IMG/VR virus record: IMGVR_UViG_3300028025_001902
Coordinates: 1-53,974 of that record
DNA: 53,974 nucleotides
Strand: one strand, 5' to 3'
From: a virus
Shown: in pieces, positions 16,731 through 24,195 of the stretch
Layout: every line of letters starts with the position of its first letter
Numbering within the stretch: position 1 is the stretch's first letter
Notes under the pieces: model-generated
Seen by the model: the letters and a program-made list of their open reading frames with translations, nothing else
Told to the model about the DNA's origin: nothing
Database searches by the model: none
Position numbers and translations under genes: made by a program

Positions 16731-17569
16731 TATGCTGCCCTCGCTAATACACCAGTAAACCAAGTTGATACTGAACCGCCACCACTACCTAAATTTTGAG
16801 AGGATCCTGAATTCTGCTGTGTATAAACTTCAAGATAGTCTGATGACCCATTCATATACACCAGAGCATTTAGTTCATTCGTGAAATAACCAGCACTATT
16901 GGTTCCACCACCATTAAATTGCTTAATCAAACTTCCGTTCTTATACAAATAATTCCAAACAACAATAGATGTGACCCCTAAGTTATAAAACAGATGAGAT
17001 GTTATTGCATAATAACCTGCCACCAATGGTTGAAATCTATAATTTGTTGAATTGTCGTATGCACTTGCAGTATCAAATTCTTCTAGTTGGAAAGTTACTT
17101 TGGTAACAGTGCTATTAGAAATTGATTGATTACCGCTTAAATAAGCACTAAACGCTGGACCAGTACCAGCCACGTTTGTGCCGATGTCTGCTTGAACAAC
17201 TGCACCAGCTGCAATTTTAGCAGTAGTGATAGAGCTGTCGGCAATCTTACCAGTAGTCACAGCTAAATCAGCAATCGTGCCAGTAACAACAGAGCCAGCC
17301 ATTGGAGCATAACTCATGGCAACTGCAGAGATTGTACGGATTTCGATCTCGTCACCAGAAGCAGGTGCAGCTACGAAAACGATGTTTGAACCATCAGTAG
17401 AGTATGCTGCGTCTTGCTGAGTCACACCATTGATGGTTGCGATAATTGATGTCTCATTGGCAACTGGACCAGGAAGAGCATATGTTGTGGTTGAACCATT
17501 ACCAGTGTATGTAGATCTCAATACACTAGATGTAGTTTCTGTTGGTTTTACACGACCCAAATATGCCAT
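16730..17569 (-). CDS. Tail fibre with C1q-like C-terminal domain
   Basis: 279 aa. The N-terminal anchoring module is MAYLGRVKPTETTSSVLRST, then GNGSTTTYALPGP and IVFVAAPASGDEIEI. A linker repeat follows (IADLAVTTGKIADSSITTAK, IAAGAVVQADI). Residues about 140-279 form a C1q/TNF-like trimeric jelly roll: FSAYLSGNQSISNSTVTKVT, FQLEEFDTASAYD, YRFQPLVAGYYAITSHLFY and a GGSVSTWFTGVLARA end. C1q-like tips occur on phage fibres and are plausible receptor binders. Followed by the small XkdW-like gene. Confidence 0.8.
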   Translation of the reverse strand: MAYLGRVKPTETTSSVLRSTYTGNGSTTTYALPGPVANETSIIATINGVTQQDAAYSTDGSNIVFVAAPASGDEIEIRTISAVAMSYAPMAGSVVTGTIADLAVTTGKIADSSITTAKIAAGAVVQADIGTNVAGTGPAFSAYLSGNQSISNSTVTKVTFQLEEFDTASAYDNSTNYRFQPLVAGYYAITSHLFYNLGVTSIVVWNYLYKNGSLIKQFNGGGTNSAGYFTNELNALVYMNGSSDYLEVYTQQNSGSSQNLGSGGGSVSTWFTGVLARAA

Positions 17570-17748
17570 TATTCTGTTCCTTCTGACGGGAGTGAGTCTG
17601 CTGGGAGTGGAGTGTTACCTGCAGCAAGCCACTTTAGATATTCTTGATAGTCTATATTGTCTGGGTCGAATGGAATTGATTTTCTTCCATCTTCTGTAAT
17701 AATACAACTTACAGGTTCATTGTTAAAAAGGATTGGTAATTTATACAT
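17569..17748 (-). CDS. Small fibre-partner protein (DYQEYLKW family, copy 3)
   Basis: 59 aa, the longest copy: MYKLPILFNNEPVSCIITED, then [20 protein letters not shown] and GNTPLPADS, with a unique SLPSEGTE tail. The start lies two bases after the stop of the 17751 fibre, and the stop overlaps the ATG of the next fibre (TAATG at 17569). Confidence 0.75.
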   Translation of the reverse strand: MYKLPILFNNEPVSCIITEDGRKSIPFDPDNIDYQEYLKWLAAGNTPLPADSLPSEGTE

Positions 17749-17750
17749 TT

Positions 17751-18740
17751 TTATAACTCCGCTGATGCTGCAAAAGGCTGCACATTATTGCCAGCTGCTT
17801 GGCTACCACCCATACCATATAGTTGACCAGTTGTGATAGTGCTCCATCCAGCAACTTTTAATTGTCCACCAGAAGTATTAAACTGAGACTGTGAAATTAT
17901 TGAGCATGAACTTCCATTTCTATTGGAAACTCCAAACTGATAAATGAACAAATCTGTATACAAAAGACTTATTGTAGGTGTTGCTCTTTTAGGAACAGCA
18001 AAATATCCAGCAACAACAATGTTATAGTTAGTGGTTTCTCCACTACACCACCAGTAATTACCGCATTGCTCATAATATCTCTGACATAATGCTAACTCTA
18101 CACCAATTGGACGTTGTTCAAATGCCGTTGCAGTATTACCTTCTTCAACTTGTACTTGTGCAAAATCAACAGTAGTTGTAGTAGAGTCTGGAATTCTAAA
18201 CATAAAAGTTACATAATTTCCTGCACCGATAGTTTTACCAGAAATTGAAGGAACATTAAATGTATATGTATATTTAACCCAAGAACTAGTAAGTGGTGTC
18301 ACTGTTTCATTTGCAACAACATAAGCGTCAGCAGAGCCACTAGAACCAAAATTCTGAGTCATTCTAAAATAACCAGGAGTGAATGTGCTACCAGAAGATA
18401 CTTTAGCGTAAAATGATGCTGTTACAGTTTTACCTGCGAAAGTTCTAACATCTTCAATTTTTTGTTGAAATACTGGACCAGCTAAATTGCTGGCAGAAAT
18501 TGCAAATCTCATAAAATATGTTGGCTCACCTGGAACTTCAGTTTGTCCAGCAGAAAATGCTTGTCTAGAAACAGTCCAGCCAGAATTAGTATCTGCACTG
18601 GTTAACCATCTATCGGCAGAATATCCAGCAGTAGTGAACGACGTTCCTCTTTGCCAAATATCAAAGTTACCGTTAATAATTTTATTACGGAAGTTTACAC
18701 CGCTGTTACCTAATTGTGCTAGTGCGACTGCTTGTGTCAT
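17751..18740 (-). CDS. Receptor-binding tail fibre, SAEL family (copy 3)
   Basis: 329 aa, the most divergent SAEL member: FRNKIINGNFDIWQRGTSFT, YSADRWLTSAD, VTASFYAKVSSG, FAQVQVEEGNTATAFEQRP, ELALCQRYYEQCG. This is the well-known phage fibre domain NGNFDIWQRG...DRW. The tip after CQRYY is unique and the end is PFAASAEL. Its ATG at 18740 overlaps the stop of the 18740 small gene. Confidence 0.82.
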   Translation of the reverse strand: MTQAVALAQLGNSGVNFRNKIINGNFDIWQRGTSFTTAGYSADRWLTSADTNSGWTVSRQAFSAGQTEVPGEPTYFMRFAISASNLAGPVFQQKIEDVRTFAGKTVTASFYAKVSSGSTFTPGYFRMTQNFGSSGSADAYVVANETVTPLTSSWVKYTYTFNVPSISGKTIGAGNYVTFMFRIPDSTTTTVDFAQVQVEEGNTATAFEQRPIGVELALCQRYYEQCGNYWWCSGETTNYNIVVAGYFAVPKRATPTISLLYTDLFIYQFGVSNRNGSSCSIISQSQFNTSGGQLKVAGWSTITTGQLYGMGGSQAAGNNVQPFAASAEL

Positions 18741-19045
18741 TATTCTGTTCCCTTAGGATACTTGTTCTTTACTGCTTGTACCAATGCAAGCATTTCGGTA
18801 GCTGCATCGCCACCTTTCCATAGTGCATCTAATTGATCACCGATGGTAGGATATTCTGCTGCACGAAGTCTTTGATATTCTTTATTATCGTATTCTGCTT
18901 GTAAGCGAACTAACTCTGCTGTAATTTGTTCGTCTGATACTGGAGCAACTAATGGATTAATCCATATAATATTATCACCATCCAATGAAAATGATGCATC
19001 TGGAGCTAAAGAATATATTGCGTCAATTTTATTTAATGTTCTCAT
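18740..19045 (-). CDS. Fibre-associated small protein (YPTIGDQLDALWKGG type)
   Basis: 101 aa. The C-terminal part, EYQRLRAAEYPTIGDQLDAL followed by WKGGDAATEMLALVQ, is a motif found in many small phage genes placed between fibre genes. The N-terminal half includes PVSDEQITAELVRLQAEYD, a charged helix. The start ATG overlaps the upstream fibre stop as ATGA. Likely a fibre assembly or capping protein; no experimental role is known to me. Confidence 0.7.
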   Translation of the reverse strand: MRTLNKIDAIYSLAPDASFSLDGDNIIWINPLVAPVSDEQITAELVRLQAEYDNKEYQRLRAAEYPTIGDQLDALWKGGDAATEMLALVQAVKNKYPKGTE

Positions 19046-20073
19046 GCTGCAATCTCCATAACAGTTATTGAACTTTGATTGTTAGTTTGTGCATTAACTA
19101 TTAGTCTACCACTATTAGCATTTTGTGTATTATACCCTTGAATTTTATAAGTAACAGAACTTGTTGTTGATGGAGAATCCAAAACCATTCCATTCCATTG
19201 ACCATCAAAATAAATTCTTGATCCAGTACTTAATCCTGCCTCTAAACCAAGTGAGTTATTGTATTGTGCAAATACATCGGTTGAATTTCTAACTATTTTT
19301 AATGCACCTGCAACCTCAATTGCAGATCTAAAAATTTCATACGAAGCCGAAGCAAGAACTAAAATTTTACTTGATGCACTAGAAGGAGTAATAGAAACAG
19401 AAAGATTTGTTATATCTGTCCAAGTGGACATATTTGTTAATGTTGTTGTTGTTGATGTTATTGTGCTAACCACTTGTAGCACTGAACCTGCAGGCATACT
19501 CGCTGAAGGGATTGTTCTCGAACCAGTCAACTTACTTGCACTTAGTGAAGCAATCAAACTGTCACCAACTGCACCATTCGTATTTGGAATAGCGTTGTTG
19601 AATGTAGTAATCAAGAATCCTTCAAAGCGAACATAGTCACCAGCTGCACAGGCATTTGCCAATACTACTGTTGTGCCGTTTGTTGCTGTGAAGTCTGCAG
19701 ATCCTAGTTTAACACCATTGCGATACACATCAATGTATCCAGCAGTGTAAGAAGCAGGAGAGAAAGAAGTCTGTCCTGCAGTCGCTGTAAATTCTGTGAT
19801 TGTTCTGTATGATGGTTGAACAACTGTATCTGGCTGAACACCAAGATGTAGCACTTCAATATTGTTTGTGCCAGTTGGAGGTGCAGCAGAGAATGTTAGA
19901 GTTGTTCCAGAAACACCGTATGTCGATGCTGCCTGTTTAACACCAGAGATAGTGATGATAACAGAAGAAGCAGATACTGGTGCTCGTGAAAGAGTGAATG
20001 CTACAGTCGTGTTGTTACCACTGAAGTAATCAGTTAGGTAAGACGCTGAGAGAGGGTTATTCCCAAAATACAT
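19042..20073 (-). CDS. Tail fibre protein
   Basis: 343 aa. Two N-terminal beta modules occur: the first (SGNNTTVAFTLSRAPVSASS ... TLTFSAAPPTGTNNIEVLHL) is homologous to those in 13790, 16730 and 24196; the second (TEFTATAGQTSFSPASYTAG, YIDVYRNGVKL, VRFEGFLI) is also common in phage fibres. The C-terminal jelly-roll-like region (VSTITSTTTTLTNMSTWTDI ... YFDGQWNGMVLDSPS) recalls fibre tips. The start lies just past the stop of the HNH gene (TAAATG). Confidence 0.75.
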   Translation of the reverse strand: MYFGNNPLSASYLTDYFSGNNTTVAFTLSRAPVSASSVIITISGVKQAASTYGVSGTTLTFSAAPPTGTNNIEVLHLGVQPDTVVQPSYRTITEFTATAGQTSFSPASYTAGYIDVYRNGVKLGSADFTATNGTTVVLANACAAGDYVRFEGFLITTFNNAIPNTNGAVGDSLIASLSASKLTGSRTIPSASMPAGSVLQVVSTITSTTTTLTNMSTWTDITNLSVSITPSSASSKILVLASASYEIFRSAIEVAGALKIVRNSTDVFAQYNNSLGLEAGLSTGSRIYFDGQWNGMVLDSPSTTSSVTYKIQGYNTQNANSGRLIVNAQTNNQSSITVMEIAA

Positions 20074-20709
20074 TTATAGTCCTTTTCGTTTCTGCCAGTC
20101 TTGTGTGCCAGAAAAACTCAATTTATTTTTATAATCTTCAGTAACATAATTAGTTAATCTACCAATAGACCAACCATCTTCTGTATATTTATCTAACAAC
20201 TCTGGTTTAATTCTAGAACATTTAATTCCATTATTAATCCAAATCAAAGAAGCAATAGTCATGTTTCGTTTGTCAATAGTTTCTTTACTAAAAACTTGTT
20301 TGGCTCTTGCTTCTTTAATCTTTCTTATACCTTCTGCAGTCTGCGGTTTTGGCACACCTAAATGCGTTCTACTAACGGCTTCTGCATAACCTTTTCTTAC
20401 ATACTCATAAAGATTTGAATTCATATATCGTTCAGTATGACCAGGAGTTATATTAAACATATGTAACGCAAAATGCATTTTAGATTTTTGCATACCATCA
20501 CACATTTTCGTTAATAACAAATGCGCCACAAAATGTTCTCTTGCAGTCAAATAAACCAAATTATCTTTAGTATTATCACCACCTAAACTTCTAGGAATAA
20601 TATGATGTTTCTCTGTATAACAAGGAGCAGTCTTCTTACTCCAATTTCTAATAACAGCACCCTCAACTAACTTTTGGTACCATTGAGAGTATTTGTTATC
20701 TAAGAACAT
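20074..20709 (-). CDS. HNH homing endonuclease in the fibre array
   Basis: 211 aa. The HNH core TEKHHIIPRSLGGDNTKDN at about 32-50 is followed by LTAREHFVAHLLLTK, paralogous to the HNH gene at 5813. The C-terminal half differs, with a Lys/Arg-rich stretch and a module WINNGIKCSR...GWSIGR at about 152-185 resembling the C-terminus of the GIY-YIG gene at 3572. It lies directly after a DYQEYLKW-family gene, the same niche as the GIY-YIG at 14647, and just before a fibre gene. Confidence 0.88.
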   Translation of the reverse strand: MFLDNKYSQWYQKLVEGAVIRNWSKKTAPCYTEKHHIIPRSLGGDNTKDNLVYLTAREHFVAHLLLTKMCDGMQKSKMHFALHMFNITPGHTERYMNSNLYEYVRKGYAEAVSRTHLGVPKPQTAEGIRKIKEARAKQVFSKETIDKRNMTIASLIWINNGIKCSRIKPELLDKYTEDGWSIGRLTNYVTEDYKNKLSFSGTQDWQKRKGL

Positions 20710-20717
20710 ACTCTTAT

Positions 20718-20870
20718 TTATTCCTCTGCTGGGAGTGGTGTATTACCTTCTGCAACCCACTTTAGGTATTCTTGATAATCAGTGTTAGCTGGATCGAATG
20801 GTATAAAGGCATTGTCTAATAAGCGAACGACACCAGTTTCAACTTCAATTAGTTTTCTTATCTTGTACAT
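20718..20870 (-). CDS. Small fibre-partner protein (DYQEYLKW family, copy 4)
   Basis: 50 aa: MYKIRKLIEVETGVVRLLDN, then [18 protein letters not shown] and [11 protein letters not shown]. It starts directly after the 20871 fibre stop (TAAATG). Its last codons form GAATAAATAA, a late-promoter-like octamer (20715-20722) six bases before the HNH start, probably too close to drive that gene with a leader. Confidence 0.75.
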   Translation of the reverse strand: MYKIRKLIEVETGVVRLLDNAFIPFDPANTDYQEYLKWVAEGNTPLPAEE

Positions 20871-21920
20871 TTATAACTCCGCTGAAAATGTCATATAACC
20901 ACCACCAGTATTATAGGTGTAAATTCTTCCATTTGCTGTTGCTATCTGAATATAATTAAATCCATCTAATCCAGTGTTTGCAATATATGAATAAGTAGCA
21001 TTAGTATTATTATATGTCCAAGTCCCAACAACTGCGCCAGTTGGACTAACACGTTTTTGCACCATAAATTTAAAATGATAATCCCATTCGTTGCCACTAG
21101 AACTGTTTGATGATCCAACTAAAAACGAATTTGCACCATTTGCGAAAATTTCAAAATATCTCTGACACAAAGCCAACTCAGTGCCAAATGAACGATAATC
21201 AAACTGAGTAGCAGTAGAACCTTTTTCGAACTGAACACCAGTAATGTACAATGTAGCACCACTAGTACCAACTAGGCTAGTCGCACCTGGAACAGAATAT
21301 GATGAAGAAGCTGTCCATGCACCAGCAGTGTTACTATAAGTTGAACCAGTACCTAAACTCCAATTAACAATAACTCCAGTACCATTAGTTGAACCCCAAG
21401 TTCCAGATGTATCACCTGGAATAGTTATTGTTTTATATTCCCAAGTATTTGCGGAAGATATCGTGTAAGACCAAGGATAGTTTCTGCTATTACCTGCAGT
21501 AAGGGAACCACCAAAAGTACCAGTTAGTGAACTACGAACCCAAAAAGAAAGAGTTACAGTAGATGCACTGGCAGTACCCCATGCTAAATCTGCAACATTA
21601 TAACCTTCAATATTTTGTTGAACGATATAAATGTCGCCTGATGTTATAGAATAAGCAGAGGATGAAGTTATTCCAAGATAGTTTTTAAATCCAGCTGGTG
21701 GAGTTACAGAATTAACATTTTGTCGAACTGCAAATTTAGAAGTAACAACACCATATGCAGACCATCTATCTAAAGTGTAGATACCTGTATCGTTTTGAGT
21801 TACACTTGCACCAGCATTACGCTGATCAATACGCATGTCACCATTAATGATACGGTTTTTCATACCGTATGTTTGGGTGCTATTGTCTAGTATTCCTGCA
21901 GTTACTTGAGTAAGAGCCAT
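20871..21920 (-). CDS. Receptor-binding tail fibre, SAEL family (copy 4)
   Basis: 349 aa. There is a short N-terminus (MALTQVTAGILDNSTQT), then MKNRIINGDMRIDQRNAGAS, YTLDRWSAYG, VTLSFWVRSSLTGTF, VQFEKGSTATQFDYRSF and ELALCQRYFEIF, collinear with 12491 and 15451. A unique tip follows, ending YMTFSAEL. The N-terminus is much shorter than in 12491, so the four genes share body and end but not the attachment part. Confidence 0.82.
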   Translation of the reverse strand: MALTQVTAGILDNSTQTYGMKNRIINGDMRIDQRNAGASVTQNDTGIYTLDRWSAYGVVTSKFAVRQNVNSVTPPAGFKNYLGITSSSAYSITSGDIYIVQQNIEGYNVADLAWGTASASTVTLSFWVRSSLTGTFGGSLTAGNSRNYPWSYTISSANTWEYKTITIPGDTSGTWGSTNGTGVIVNWSLGTGSTYSNTAGAWTASSSYSVPGATSLVGTSGATLYITGVQFEKGSTATQFDYRSFGTELALCQRYFEIFANGANSFLVGSSNSSSGNEWDYHFKFMVQKRVSPTGAVVGTWTYNNTNATYSYIANTGLDGFNYIQIATANGRIYTYNTGGGYMTFSAEL

Positions 21921-21929
21921 GTCTTATCC

Positions 21930-22256
21930 TTAAGTGATCTGCATTACTGAAGCATAACCAGATAGATCGCCACCTGCTGAAGCAGTTAAACTAATCTTAT
22001 CGCCAGTTTCTAGATTGATTGGCTTATCGAAAATTAATGTTGAACCTGCTGGCACTGGAACTAGGTAAGCTAGTTTATAGTAAGTAGTGGCAGAACTATC
22101 GTAGAATTCGATAGTAATGTTAGCACTGTTTGTACCATCAATATTTGTGATAGTAAGATTATGTACTACTGCAGTTGTTGAACTTGGACTAGTGTATAAG
22201 TCTGTTCTACTTGTATCTGATAAAACAACTGCTGCATTTTTGAACGAAGAAGCCAT
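21930..22256 (-). CDS. Small beta-rich virion protein
   Basis: 108 aa, MASSFKNAAVVLSDTSRTDL, then NLTITNIDGTNSANITIEFY, LVPVPAGSTLIFDKPINLE and GDKISLTAS. It is paralogous in layout to the 26942 gene (SFKNA/TFKNA start, VPAGS/VPVGGS and GDKI/GQKI positions). It is probably a single Ig- or jelly-roll-fold virion protein of the tail or fibre base. No enzymatic motif. Confidence 0.65.
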   Translation of the reverse strand: MASSFKNAAVVLSDTSRTDLYTSPSSTTAVVHNLTITNIDGTNSANITIEFYDSSATTYYKLAYLVPVPAGSTLIFDKPINLETGDKISLTASAGGDLSGYASVMQIT

Positions 22257-22270
22257 GTGTTATTTTCCTT

Positions 22271-22447
22271 TTAGCCACCGAAAACGATTGAGTAGGCAAT
22301 CCCAGTCTCTTCGACTTCGGTGTTGACGTCTGATAATGTGATTGTATCTGGAGCAATCTTAGCACTAGTAACTGCATCGCTGGCAAGTTTTTCAGTGGTG
22401 ACAGCTAAGTCTTTGATTGCTGGTGTTTCTAATCTTGTGAGTGCCAT
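22271..22447 (-). CDS. Short fibre-linker-like protein
   Basis: 58 aa: MALTRLETPAIKDLAVTTEK, LASDAVTSAKIAPDTITLSD, ending AYSIVFGG. The VTTEKLASDAVTSAKIA part is the same linker repeat used inside the larger fibres, but here it stands alone. It may be a minimal fibre adaptor or the remnant of a fibre N-terminus. CTAAATAA lies 16 bases upstream at 22463-22470. Confidence 0.6.
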   Translation of the reverse strand: MALTRLETPAIKDLAVTTEKLASDAVTSAKIAPDTITLSDVNTEVEETGIAYSIVFGG

Positions 22448-22466
22448 GTTTGTTCTCTTTGTTTAT

Positions 22467-23858
22467 TTAGGGATGTGTACGCTTGTACTCATCAAATTCT
22501 GCTTTGAGTTCTTGGATTGCTTTGACCATGACAGGAATTAAATCGGTTGTACCCAGTGTCATTAATTCAGACTCGCCAAAGGTGTCTGTAATTTGTGGTA
22601 ATACTGCATTTACTTCTTGTGCAATAAAACCAAGTTTTCCAGTTTTACCATCGCCTTGACCTTCTATCCAATCAAACTGCCTTGGCTTCAAAGCAACTAC
22701 AGTATTAAGTCCATAAGGAATATCAACAATATTCGTTTTAAGAGATTGGTCTGAGATAGCTTGAATTGTTGTAGAACCACGAGTGTAAATTGTTCCGTTA
22801 TTTGATACATAAAATTGTTGTGTACCAGAAAGATACATATTGAGAAAAAAGCTACTACCACTAGCAGCGTAGCTATTCCCTGAATAATTTGGACCATTTA
22901 CGTTTGCTGTAATTGTATTACCTGTGACAAGCGCACCAGGAGAATACCACTCACCATTATTATCACAACGCAATCTAGGACTACCATCACCATCAGATAA
23001 CACAATGTAGTTACTTGCTGTACGGATGTCTAGACCGCCTTGGTTGCCGTTGTAAGAACCAAGAATGGTGTTTTTAGAACCAGTAGTAACTGTATTGCCA
23101 GAACTTGAACCTACAAATGTGTTGGTTACGCCAGTTGTAACGGCAGTGCCCGCTGTGTTACCAATAAAGGTGCAAGCATCCCCTGTTGTTTTTGCAAATC
23201 CTGCTTTATAACCAACAAAAGTGCTTTCACTTGCAGTAGTAGGCGTATATCCTGCCTGATACCCCAAATTGGTGTTTCGCTCTCCAGTTGTTCCTGTGTA
23301 AGAAGCCTGATAACCCACAGCAGTGTTATAAGAAGCTGTTGTGTTTGCTTGTAACGCTTGTCTGCCAATAGCCACATTACTTGAGCCTGTGGTGTTGCCA
23401 TATAAAGCAATATGTCCAATAGCTACATTGTCTGCTCCAGATGTATTTGCATTAAGAGTTGCATAACCCAAGCCAGTATTTTGTGCCCCTGATGTATTTA
23501 CTGCTAAAGTGTTTTTACCTATAGCTAAATTATTGGCACCTGTATTTGAACCAGCTAATGCTCCGCTTCCTAAAACAGTAGAACCGCTATCTGAACCTGC
23601 ACCCTTACCAACAGTAAGACCTGAGATAGTGGCATCGTTAGTACCAGTTAAAGTAGTAATGGTAATACTAGACGCTAGTTTACCAGAAGTAACATTGGCA
23701 TCTAAGATTTTAGCAGTTGTGACTGCATTGCTGGCAATCTCAGCGACTGTGATAGAGTTACTGGCAAGATCTTCCGCTACAATAACATCCACTCCAATTT
23801 TAGTAGAAGTGATCGCATTGTCAGCAATACTATTAGTTTTTATTTTTGATAGTGCCAT
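22467..23858 (-). CDS. Tail fibre with YadA-like head repeats and S74 chaperone
   Basis: 463 aa. The N-terminal linker is IGVDVIVAEDLASNSITVAE, IASNAVTTAKI. Residues about 85-275 hold about a dozen 14-residue repeats of the type NTTGSSNVAIGRQAL, the YadA/trimeric-autotransporter head pattern that builds a left-handed beta roll. The C-terminal 95 residues (from S369) are an S74 intramolecular chaperone: SDQSLKTNI, LKPRQFDWI, GKLGFIAQEV, then a helix. It predicts a trimeric fibre that sheds its chaperone. A CATAAATA octamer lies 23 bases upstream of the start. Confidence 0.87.
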   Translation of the reverse strand: MALSKIKTNSIADNAITSTKIGVDVIVAEDLASNSITVAEIASNAVTTAKILDANVTSGKLASSITITTLTGTNDATISGLTVGKGAGSDSGSTVLGSGALAGSNTGANNLAIGKNTLAVNTSGAQNTGLGYATLNANTSGADNVAIGHIALYGNTTGSSNVAIGRQALQANTTASYNTAVGYQASYTGTTGERNTNLGYQAGYTPTTASESTFVGYKAGFAKTTGDACTFIGNTAGTAVTTGVTNTFVGSSSGNTVTTGSKNTILGSYNGNQGGLDIRTASNYIVLSDGDGSPRLRCDNNGEWYSPGALVTGNTITANVNGPNYSGNSYAASGSSFFLNMYLSGTQQFYVSNNGTIYTRGSTTIQAISDQSLKTNIVDIPYGLNTVVALKPRQFDWIEGQGDGKTGKLGFIAQEVNAVLPQITDTFGESELMTLGTTDLIPVMVKAIQELKAEFDEYKRTHP

Positions 23859-23881
23859 CTTTGATCTCTATTATGTCTTAT

Positions 23882-23889
23882 TATTTATG
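23882..23889 (-). promoter_or_regulatory. Putative late promoter for the YadA-like fibre
   Basis: CATAAATA on the minus strand, 23 bases upstream of the ATG at 23858 and overlapping the stop of the 23885 gene. The spacing matches the other octamers in this window. Confidence 0.45.
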
Positions 23890-24142
23890 CAGTTGGTAAT
23901 ACATTTGCATCAAGTTGTGCTTCATATGCAGCGATAACTTCTGGAGTCCATGCAGCTGCAGCGATTGCTTGTACATTTGCTGGTTGATCAGAAACATCTG
24001 AACCTGGAGCGAATGACCAACGATGATAAGAAGAAGATAATTGTTTACCATCTTCTAGAATTCTTGTTACTTCACGAACTTGTAGAGTACCGTTTTCCAC
24101 TACTTCTACTTTGTCGATTACTTGTTCTTTAGTTAATGCCAT
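23885..24142 (-). CDS. Small conserved fibre-region protein
   Basis: 85 aa, MALTKEQVIDKVEVVENGTL then QVREVTRILEDGKQLSSSYH, PGSDVSDQPANVQAIAAAAW and TPEVIAAYEAQ. The PANVQAIAAAAWTPEVIAAY end is a widespread pattern among small phage genes near fibres. No catalytic motif. Downstream of the 24196 fibre and upstream of the YadA-like fibre. Confidence 0.7.
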   Translation of the reverse strand: MALTKEQVIDKVEVVENGTLQVREVTRILEDGKQLSSSYHRWSFAPGSDVSDQPANVQAIAAAAWTPEVIAAYEAQLDANVLPTA

Positions 24143-24171
24143 TTTGATTTCCTTTGTTGTTAAAAAGTCCG

Positions 24172-24192
24172 ACTAACCTAATATGGGTTAGT
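24172..24192 (-). terminator. Terminator after the 24196 fibre
   Basis: A 7-bp stem ACTAACC/GGTTAGT with a 7-base loop, immediately after the stop on the minus strand. CTTTTTAAC follows a few bases later. A 17-base stretch across this end is repeated at 25988-26004, at the end of the 26004 fibre. Confidence 0.55.
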
Positions 24193-24195
24193 TAA

